Shown: positions 1 to 5,032 of the stretch, one piece after another
How the letters are laid out: each line of letters opens with the position of its first letter
How positions within the stretch are numbered: the first letter of the stretch is position 1
Source of the DNA: Xanthobacteraceae bacterium
Lineage (GTDB): Bacteria; Pseudomonadota; Alphaproteobacteria; Rhizobiales; Xanthobacteraceae
DNA: 12,265 nucleotides
Direction of reading: 5' to 3'
Assembly (NCBI GenBank): GCA_030043175.1
Contig: JASHYD010000986.1
Span: 1-12,265, forward strand
Program-made: the position numbers and the translations under genes
Notes under the pieces: model-generated
Seen by the model: only the letters and a program-made list of their open reading frames with translations
The model's database searches: none
Told to the model about the DNA's origin: nothing

Positions 1-294
1 CGCTACAAGGCGGGATCGCAGCGGGCGATCCGAGACGCCGACTGGAAATATCTTCGCATCGCCGGCAACGAGTTTTTGTTCGATGTGGTTCAAGACCCGC
101 GCGAGCGCGCCAATCTTAAGGACAGACAAGGACATGTCTTCGAGCGGCTAAAGCGCGATTGGGAGGCATGGAACGCGATGATGCTCGAGGAGCGGCCGCG
201 GCCCGCAGCTTACGGCCAGCCGGGAAATCTGCTGGCGGATCACTATGGCGTCGTCAATCCCACAGTCCCGCCGCGGACCGCCGGTGAAAGGTGA
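1..294 (+). CDS. Sulfatase family protein, C-terminal fragment (5' end outside window)
   Basis: The frame is open from the first base to a TGA at 292-294, giving 97 residues with no start codon that fits the family; the gene begins upstream of the window. The visible part carries the typical end of arylsulfatase-type proteins: an R-A-I-R-D-A-D-W-K-Y-L-R-I block, then a short G-N-E-F-L-F-D segment and D-P-R-E-R-A-N-L. In the family, the W-K-Y strand and the L-F-D...D-P-x-E-x-x-N-L turn form the C-terminal subdomain after the catalytic alkaline-phosphatase-like core. The formylglycine site (C/S-x-P-x-R) and metal ligands would be upstream, so activity and substrate cannot be judged. The gene converges on the glycosylase gene, with a 40-bp gap and no clear terminator. 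Confidence 0.8.
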   Translation, partial: RYKAGSQRAIRDADWKYLRIAGNEFLFDVVQDPRERANLKDRQGHVFERLKRDWEAWNAMMLEERPRPAAYGQPGNLLADHYGVVNPTVPPRTAGER

Positions 295-334
295 AGGCCA
301 CCTCAGGTCCGATATAGGATGATTGGCGCTGACC

Positions 335-934
335 TCACGCTTTCGTCTCCACCCGGAAAGGCCTGCTCAAAAACCGCGACCCCGCCCAGCCATACCGCCA
401 CGGCAAGTCCGCCGCCTTGGAGATGCCGACCCGCGGACCGGCCGCGATCTCAACCGGCAAGGTCCGCGCAAACAGCGCGAAAGGCGCCCGATCGAGGGCC
501 ATGCCGTTATAGGCGCGCGTGATGGCCAGCGCCTCACACAGCCGCCCGGGTCCGGCACAAAGGAGCCGCTCATCCTCTAAGCCGCGACGGCGGCGCATGG
601 TGGGGAGGCCTTGGGTCGGCATCAGCGCGCGGATCAGCACGGCGCTGGCGCTGTCTTCGGCTTCGCAGACGAAATTGACGCACCAATGGATGCCGTAGGA
701 GCGGTACACGTAGACATAACCCGGCGGTCCGAACATCACGGCGTTGCGCGCTGTCGGTCCTCCAAAGCTGTGCGCCGCCGGGTCGGTATGGTGATAGGCC
801 TCAACTTCAACGATGGGGCCGCCAACACCGTCGACCAAAAAGGTGGCGCCGATCAGCTCCGGCGCCACCTCGTGGACGCTGCGGGCGAAAAAGCCTCGTG
901 CTAACTGTCGCTTCTTCAACGACTTTTCTGCCAT
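335..934 (-). CDS. mpg: DNA-3-methyladenine glycosylase (AAG/MPG family)
   Basis: Base-excision repair enzyme that removes alkylated purines such as 3-methyladenine, leaving an abasic site. From the ATG at 934 it has 199 residues, the usual bacterial length; the frame is open further upstream, but the extra 55 residues look non-homologous, so the shorter start is preferred. Residues expected of the family are visible: V-E-V-E-A-Y with the catalytic Glu45 and base-stacking Tyr47, A-A-H-S with His55, [10 protein letters not shown] near 63-72, [11 protein letters not shown] with Tyr80 and Asn87, and C-A-G-P-G-R-L-C near 126-133. These match human AAG Glu125, Tyr127, His136, Tyr159 and Asn169 by motif. 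No strong Shine-Dalgarno is seen before 934. The gene is monocistronic here and convergent with the sulfatase gene. Confidence 0.93.
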   Translation of the reverse strand: MAEKSLKKRQLARGFFARSVHEVAPELIGATFLVDGVGGPIVEVEAYHHTDPAAHSFGGPTARNAVMFGPPGYVYVYRSYGIHWCVNFVCEAEDSASAVLIRALMPTQGLPTMRRRRGLEDERLLCAGPGRLCEALAITRAYNGMALDRAPFALFARTLPVEIAAGPRVGISKAADLPWRYGWAGSRFLSRPFRVETKA

Positions 935-1139
935 GGCAACATCTGTTGCGTTTCCGACACATGTTGACAAGATTTGCGATACGGGCCACCGCCGCCGCTT
1001 TTCCGCCACAGGAGTCGCTGATCTCAATGGAGGGCAATCCTCTGCGCAAATCGATCGTCGGCGAGGTGCCCTTGGGTGGTGCAGCTTCATGGACGCCAAG
1101 CTTCATGCACGCCAGAGGAATCTGAAGCTTGCGAACAGG
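935..1139. other. Intergenic region, no gene recognised
   Basis: This stretch lies between the glycosylase start and the ilvD relic. Several frames are open because of the high GC, but none gives a protein I recognise or a start with a convincing ribosome-binding site. It must contain the glycosylase promoter (minus strand), yet no clear -35/-10 pair stands out. It may include further decayed parts of the same relic, too diverged to see by eye. Confidence 0.5.
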
Positions 1140-1517
1140 CTGTCCCTGCGGCCTGTGACAGCCGGCATTGCCGGCTGGAACGAAGCGCCTGAGGTCGCTG
1201 CGGTCGTGACAGCATCCGGCGGCTGCACCCATGCTGTGCGGCATCTGCCCGCGATCGCCCCTAAAAGTGGAATCACCTTCGATCTGGTCGACGGTGTCGA
1301 AGTCTTCAAACGGACACCTTACATCGCAGATTTGAAACCAACCGGCCGTTTTGTCGCCAAAGATTTAGTCGATCTTAGCAGCGTTCCACTGCTGACCAAG
1401 ACATTGCTGGACAACGGATTCATGCGTGGCGACTGCATGACCGTTACCGGGTGCGCCATGGCCGAAAAACTCAATTGTGTGGCCTGGACTCCCGACGTTG
1501 TCCGTCCGGCCGACCAA
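1140..1517 (+). pseudogene. ilvD: Relic of a dihydroxy-acid dehydratase (IlvD/Edd family), internal fragment
   Basis: About 107 to 125 codons in one frame match the middle of IlvD-type dehydratases: V-A-A-V-V-T-A-S-G-G-C-T-H-A-V-R-H-L, then F-D-L-V-D-G-V-E-V-F-K-R-T-P-Y-I-A-D-L-K-P, then L-L-D-N-G-F-M-R-G-D-C-M-T-V-T-G and V-V-R-P-A-D. The intact family is about 550 to 600 residues, so roughly the first 250 and the last 200 are missing. The signature normally reads G-G-S-T-N-A-x-L-H-L; here Ser is Cys, Asn is His and Leu is Arg, and the following A-H is A-P, consistent with loss of selection. The N-terminal part with its Fe-S cysteines is absent. The frame remains open from 813 to 1673, but no start fits the homology. 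Edges are approximate. Intact IlvD acts in branched-chain amino-acid synthesis; this copy is very probably inactive. Confidence 0.8.
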
Positions 1518-1659
1518 GATGCCGAGTTTGAAAAGCGCCCGGCGGCGTGGCAACCGCAGGGAATGGGGTCGGGATGTCTTTGGAAATACGCCCAAGAGGT
1601 CGGGGCGGCGCGCCACGGCGCCGTCACCTATCCTGTCGGGGCGGCCGAGAAGGCGTGCT
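1518..1659 (+). other. exoR upstream region; open frame without recognised homology
   Basis: After the V-V-R-P-A-D block the ilvD similarity stops, although the same frame stays open to a TGA at 1671-1673, overlapping the exoR start by 14 bases. The tail contains L-W-K-Y-A-Q-E-V-G-A-A-R-H-G-A-V-T and A-E-K-A-C-Y-A-D-I, which look protein-like, but I cannot assign them to a family. The exoR promoter and 5' leader should lie here or within the relic; no clear -35/-10 pair is visible. Confidence 0.4.
1647..1653 (+). promoter_or_regulatory. Ribosome-binding site of exoR
   Basis: A purine-rich GAGAAGG stands 6 nt before the ATG at 1660. Together with the signal peptide that begins exactly there, it decides the start against the longer open frame beginning at 1477. 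Confidence 0.7.
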
Positions 1660-2535
1660 ATGCGGATATCTGAATGTATTGTGTCAGTTGCGTTGCTCGG
1701 GTTCGGTCTTGGGTTGACCGCGGCCTACGCGCTTGATGGCACCCCAAGCGATCCCAAGTTTACTCCGCCAGTTGGCGGTGAAGTCGCGCCGGGGGGAGCG
1801 CCCAACGTTGGGGTGGGCATCGGGCGCGCGACCCCGTTTCAGGCGTTTCAAAAGGGCGCCCGTGCGCTGCAGGCAGGCGACACCAAAAGCGGACTTGAGG
1901 CGCTTGAATACGCGGCCCGCAACGGTGAGGTTACGGCGCTATGGAAACTTGGCCGCATGTATGCGGACGGCGATGGCGTCAAGCAGAGCGATCAGCGTGC
2001 ATTCGAATACTTCCGCACGCTCGCCGATTCGCATGCCGAGGAGATGCCGGGCACCACGCCCGCGGTGTTCGTCGCCAAAGCCTTCGTCGAAATCGGCAGC
2101 TACTTTCTGACCGGTATCCCCAATTACATCAAGACCGATGCCGCCCGTGCGCACCAAGTGTTCTCGTATGCGGCGTCTTATTTCGGCGATCCGGACGCCC
2201 AGTATCACCTCGGCCGCACCTACCTTGACGGCCAGGGAACCGCCAAGAGCCCGAAGCAGGCGGCACGTTGGTTGTCGAACGCAGCCGGCAAGGGGCAATA
2301 TGAGGCTCAAGCGGTGCTGGGCGCCATGCTCTTTAAGGGCGAATCGGTACCTCGCGACGCGCCACGAGGCCTGATGTACCTCATTCTCGCGCGGGATTCG
2401 GCTACTCCGAAGGAGACCTGGATTGCGGAGTTGTACAACGCCGCAGTGAAGCAGGCGACCCCGGACGAGCAAGAAGCCGCGCTGATCCATGTGGAACACT
2501 GGATCGAGCAGTCCCGCAGCGGACATCACCAGTAG
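1660..2535 (+). CDS. exoR: ExoR-like periplasmic Sel1-repeat regulator
   Basis: Predicted exported protein of 291 residues. Residues 1-24 form a signal peptide (Arg2, hydrophobic core 7-22, likely cleavage after A-Y-A at 24). A Gly/Pro-rich linker follows (about 25-57), then Sel1-type TPR-like repeats at roughly 65-124, 137-172, 176-213 and 214-246. Repeat signatures seen are A-L-W-K-L-G-R-M-Y-A-D-G-D-G-V, D-A-Q-Y-H-L-G-R-T-Y-L-D-G-Q-G and A-Q-A-V-L-G-A-M-L-F-K-G. Order and wording match rhizobial ExoR from A-F-E-Y-F through A-A-R-W-L to G-L-M-Y-L-x-L-A-R. In Sinorhizobium meliloti, ExoR binds the sensor kinase ExoS in the periplasm and restrains the ExoS-ChvI system, which controls succinoglycan, motility and symbiosis. 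That role here is inferred from homology. The gene stands alone and converges on xthA. A generic Sel1 protein is the alternative. Confidence 0.85.
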   Translation: MRISECIVSVALLGFGLGLTAAYALDGTPSDPKFTPPVGGEVAPGGAPNVGVGIGRATPFQAFQKGARALQAGDTKSGLEALEYAARNGEVTALWKLGRMYADGDGVKQSDQRAFEYFRTLADSHAEEMPGTTPAVFVAKAFVEIGSYFLTGIPNYIKTDAARAHQVFSYAASYFGDPDAQYHLGRTYLDGQGTAKSPKQAARWLSNAAGKGQYEAQAVLGAMLFKGESVPRDAPRGLMYLILARDSATPKETWIAELYNAAVKQATPDEQEAALIHVEHWIEQSRSGHHQ

Positions 2536-2589
2536 AGAACGTGAAGCGTTCCGACTTTTAGCGTGTCTTTGTCACTGAGCCAAACGCGT

Positions 2590-2611
2590 GGGATCGCTCC
2601 CCAGCGATCCC
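2590..2611. terminator. Hairpin between convergent exoR and xthA, possible bidirectional terminator
   Basis: A perfect 9-bp inverted repeat, GGGATCGCT and AGCGATCCC, is separated by four C. It lies 54 bp after exoR and 90 bp after xthA on the other strand. No T-run follows on either strand, so it is not a textbook intrinsic terminator. The convergent position supports a transcription-ending or transcript-protecting role. The rest of the 166-bp gap shows nothing recognisable. Confidence 0.45.
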
Positions 2612-2701
2612 GATAAGCGCGGGTGCGCGACTATTGCGATGGCCGGGCAAGCGCCGCTATGATCGCGCACGGTCGTGGTACCTGCATACGTCTTTGCCGC
2701 C

Positions 2702-3484
2702 TTATAACTCAAGCTCCACCCACACTGGCACATGGTCGGATGGCTTTTCCCAGCCGCGGACATGCTTGTCGATGCCGACCGCTATCAGGCGGTCCGCGGC
2801 CTGAGGTGACAGCAGCAAATGGTCGATCCTTATGCCGGCATTCTTCTGCCAGGCGCCGGCTTGGTAATCCCAAAACGTATAGATCCCCTCCGCATCGGTG
2901 GTCGCGCGTACGGCTTCGATGAGGCCAAGGTGCAAAAGCGCCCTGAAGTTCGCCCGGGTCTGCGGCAGGAATAGCGCGTCGCCTGCCCAGGCAACGGGGT
3001 CGTGCACATCCGCCGGTGCCGGGATAACGTTATAGTCACCGGCCAGCACCAACGGCTCCTCGAGGCGCATTCGGACGTCAGCATAGTGCAGCAGCCGATC
3101 CATCCACCTCAGCTTGTAGGAATATTTGTCGGTTCGAGGCGGGTTGCCGTTTGGCAGATAGATCGACGCGATGCGCAGCGCGCGCGATCCTGACGACACG
3201 ACGACTTCGAGAAAACGGGCGTGGTCGTCTTCATCGTCTCCAGGCAACCGCGCGCTCACCTCGTCCAAGCGCAACTTGGATAGTATTGCTACACCGTTGA
3301 ACGCCCTCTGGCCGTGCACCGCGATATTGTATCCCAGGCCCTCGATGGCTTCGCGCGGGAAGGCCGCGTCGATGCACTTGGTTTCCTGCAGGCAGGCCAC
3401 GTCCGGCTGGCGTTCCTCAAGCCAGGCGAGGACAGCCTCAAGCCGCTGCTTGATCGAATTGACGTTCCAGGTTGCTATTCGCAT
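2702..3484 (-). CDS. xthA: Exodeoxyribonuclease III (class II AP endonuclease)
   Basis: Enzyme of base-excision repair that cuts the backbone at abasic sites and has 3'-5' exonuclease and 3'-phosphatase activity. It has 260 residues from the ATG at 3484, near the family length (E. coli 268). The endonuclease/exonuclease/phosphatase fold motifs are complete: M-R-I-A-T-W-N with Asn7, L-Q-E-T-K with Glu34, I-Y-L-P-N-G with Tyr109, L-A-G-D-Y-N with Asp150 and Asn152, R-I-D-H with Asp221, and the terminal S-D-H with Asp250-His251. A GTG at 3490 adds two residues; a GGAAGG stands 7 nt before that GTG and 13 nt before the ATG, so either may be used. I chose ATG because the family begins M-x-I-A-T-W-N. 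The gene is convergent with exoR and divergent from the efflux operon. Confidence 0.95.
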   Translation of the reverse strand: MRIATWNVNSIKQRLEAVLAWLEERQPDVACLQETKCIDAAFPREAIEGLGYNIAVHGQRAFNGVAILSKLRLDEVSARLPGDDEDDHARFLEVVVSSGSRALRIASIYLPNGNPPRTDKYSYKLRWMDRLLHYADVRMRLEEPLVLAGDYNVIPAPADVHDPVAWAGDALFLPQTRANFRALLHLGLIEAVRATTDAEGIYTFWDYQAGAWQKNAGIRIDHLLLSPQAADRLIAVGIDKHVRGWEKPSDHVPVWVELEL

Positions 3485-3539
3485 TTGCACACTTCACCTT
3501 CCCATCGACGACTTGCGCCGCCCGTGCCTGCCGGCGAAC

Positions 3540-3567
3540 GCCATAAGACTGATTCTAATTCTAGCAA
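3540..3567 (-). promoter_or_regulatory. Candidate promoter of xthA
   Basis: Read on the minus strand, TTGCTA (3562-3567) and TATGGC (3540-3545) are separated by 16 nt, a reasonable housekeeping-sigma spacing, about 55 bp before the xthA start. The -10 element is a weak match. Assigned by eye only. Confidence 0.25.
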
Positions 3568-3670
3568 GTCCGGCGAGTTGAACGTGCGGCCCCGACTCGG
3601 CCAGCGGCCGTATATCCATAATTTTATGCGCTGCCGCTATTTCGCTACGCCCTAAAAAGGGGCAGAATGT

Positions 3671-3685
3671 ATTACCAAAAGTAAT
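3671..3685. promoter_or_regulatory. Short dyad in the efflux operon upstream region, possible operator
   Basis: ATTAC and GTAAT are arranged as an inverted repeat around CAAAA. It sits in an AT-rich island (about 3655-3716) that contrasts with the GC-rich surroundings and includes a TATATA stretch at 3709-3714, a likely promoter zone for the RND operon. Such dyads are typical binding sites of TetR- or MarR-type repressors, but no regulator gene is adjacent. Confidence 0.3.
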
Positions 3686-3730
3686 GAAACGATTGCCGAC
3701 GGTACCATTATATAGACCGAACGGCAGGTA

Positions 3731-3759
3731 GCGCACGGTTGAGGTCATGAGCCGTGCGC
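3731..3759. promoter_or_regulatory. 8-bp inverted repeat in the leader of the efflux operon
   Basis: GCGCACGG (3731-3738) and CCGTGCGC (3752-3759) form a perfect inverted repeat around 13 nt. It lies about 80 bp before the membrane-fusion-protein start and just after the AT-rich island. It could be an operator or an RNA hairpin in the 5' leader. The rest of the 3485-3839 region holds no gene that I can support. Confidence 0.35.
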
Positions 3760-3839
3760 CAGGATGCCGAATACTCGGCGGGGAGCGAACGCAAGCCGGA
3801 CAATCCGCAGGGCGGTTGCGCGCTGCGGCGGGAGGGCGA

Positions 3840-5015
3840 ATGACCAAGAGCAAGGCTTTATTCGGACTGCTGGCGATCGCCGTTGTGGGCGCCGCGGCGG
3901 CCTCCGCAATCGTCGGCACTGAGGTGCTGGCAAAGTGGTTTCCACCGCTCAAAGGGCTGACCGGCGACACGGTCGTGGCGCAATCGCCGGGTCGGCCGAC
4001 CCAGCGTGCCGTAGCGGTCGAAGTCGCCAGAGCGGTCCAGAAGAAAACCCCGGTGACCCTGGGAGCGCTCGGCAACGTTACCACGATTGCGAGCGTTGCG
4101 GTGCGGACGCGCATCGACAACGAAATTGTCGACATTCACTTCGCAGACGGCGCCGTCGTCAAGCAGGGCGACCTGCTGGTGACCCTCGATAGCCGCACGA
4201 TTGAGGCGCAGATCGCCCAGGCCGAGGGCAATGTCGCGAGGGACCAGGCGCAACTCGAAGGGGCGCTGCGCGATTTTCGCCGCTACACGGAACTCGTCCC
4301 CAAGGGCGCGACGCCGGTGCTCAATCTGGAAAACGCCCAGACGCAGGTCGACACCTTCCGGGCGGCGATCAAGGCCGATCTCGGGGCGCTGGAGAATCTC
4401 AAGGTCCAACTCAGCTTTTGCAGCATCCGCGCACCGATAAGCGGACGCATCAGCCAGGCCGCCATCAAGGTGGGCAATTTTGCGCGCTCTGCCGACACAA
4501 TCCCGATTGCCACCATCAATCAGGTGGCGCCCATCTATGTCACCTTCACGGTACCGCAGCGCAGCCTGCCGGAGGTGCGGGTGGCCATGGCGGAAACCGG
4601 CGCCTCGATCGAGGCGGTCATTCCCGGCGACAATCGTCGCGCCAAGGGGATGATCACGATGATTGAAAACACCATCGATCCCACCACCGGCATGGCGACG
4701 TTGCGCGCCACCATGCCCAATGCGGACGAACTGCTGTGGCCCGGTTCGCTGGTCACGGTGGAGATTACGCTGCGCACCGAGGACGCGGTGGTCGTGCCTG
4801 GCGCGGCTGTTCAGGTCAGCCAGCAGGGCAACTTCGTGTATGTGGTGAAGAACAATGTCGCCACCGTCACGCCCGTCAAGGTCTCACGTCTGCTCGGCGC
4901 TGACTCGGTGATTGAATCCGGTCTCAACGACGGCGACGTGGTGGTGACGGACGGTCATTTGCTTCTCACCGAGGGGGCGCGCGTAAGCGTGCGCGAGCGC
5001 GCCACGGGAGCGTAA
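3840..5015 (+). CDS. RND efflux system periplasmic adaptor (membrane fusion protein, MdtA-like)
   Basis: Adaptor that links an inner-membrane RND pump to an outer-membrane channel; 391 residues. Residues 7-27 form one hydrophobic segment (signal anchor or signal peptide) with no lipobox cysteine, so it is probably not a lipoprotein. Domains in order: first half of the lipoyl/barrel-sandwich region about 75-120 (F-A-D-G-A-V-V-K-Q-G-D-L-L-V-T-L-D at 101-117), alpha-helical hairpin about 120-190, second lipoyl half with S-I-R-A-P-I-S-G-R-I at 195-204, beta-barrel about 225-310 with I-D-P-T-T-G-M-A-T-L-R-A at 279-290 and P-G at 301-302, and a membrane-proximal domain to the end. The ATG at 3840 follows GGAGG by 4 nt, and the hydrophobic segment begins right after it; an open extension to 3747 is not family-like. 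The pump gene follows after 17 bp. Substrate is unknown. Confidence 0.9.
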   Translation: MTKSKALFGLLAIAVVGAAAASAIVGTEVLAKWFPPLKGLTGDTVVAQSPGRPTQRAVAVEVARAVQKKTPVTLGALGNVTTIASVAVRTRIDNEIVDIHFADGAVVKQGDLLVTLDSRTIEAQIAQAEGNVARDQAQLEGALRDFRRYTELVPKGATPVLNLENAQTQVDTFRAAIKADLGALENLKVQLSFCSIRAPISGRISQAAIKVGNFARSADTIPIATINQVAPIYVTFTVPQRSLPEVRVAMAETGASIEAVIPGDNRRAKGMITMIENTIDPTTGMATLRATMPNADELLWPGSLVTVEITLRTEDAVVVPGAAVQVSQQGNFVYVVKNNVATVTPVKVSRLLGADSVIESGLNDGDVVVTDGHLLLTEGARVSVRERATGA

Positions 5016-5020
5016 GCGGC

Positions 5021-5026
5021 GGGGGG
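5021..5026 (+). promoter_or_regulatory. Ribosome-binding site that supports a TTG start of the RND pump
   Basis: Six consecutive G stand 6 nt before the TTG at 5033. The next in-frame start would remove the conserved N-terminal M-N-I-S-E-x-x-I-R-R-P, so the TTG is well supported. Confidence 0.6.
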
Positions 5027-5032
5027 CATAGC

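Noticed and set aside
935..1099. 55-residue N-terminal extension of the glycosylase
   Set aside because: The extension is non-homologous and basic; the family begins close to the ATG at 934.
813..1673. 286-codon open frame as an intact forward gene
   Set aside because: The first third runs antisense to the glycosylase N terminus, no plausible start fits, and only an internal ilvD-like block is recognisable with damaged signature residues. Treated as a relic.
3494..4135. 213-codon minus-strand open frame over the xthA-RND intergenic region
   Set aside because: It overlaps the 5' end of the adaptor gene antisense and the likely promoter region, has Ser/Thr/Ala-rich low-complexity composition and no recognisable domain.
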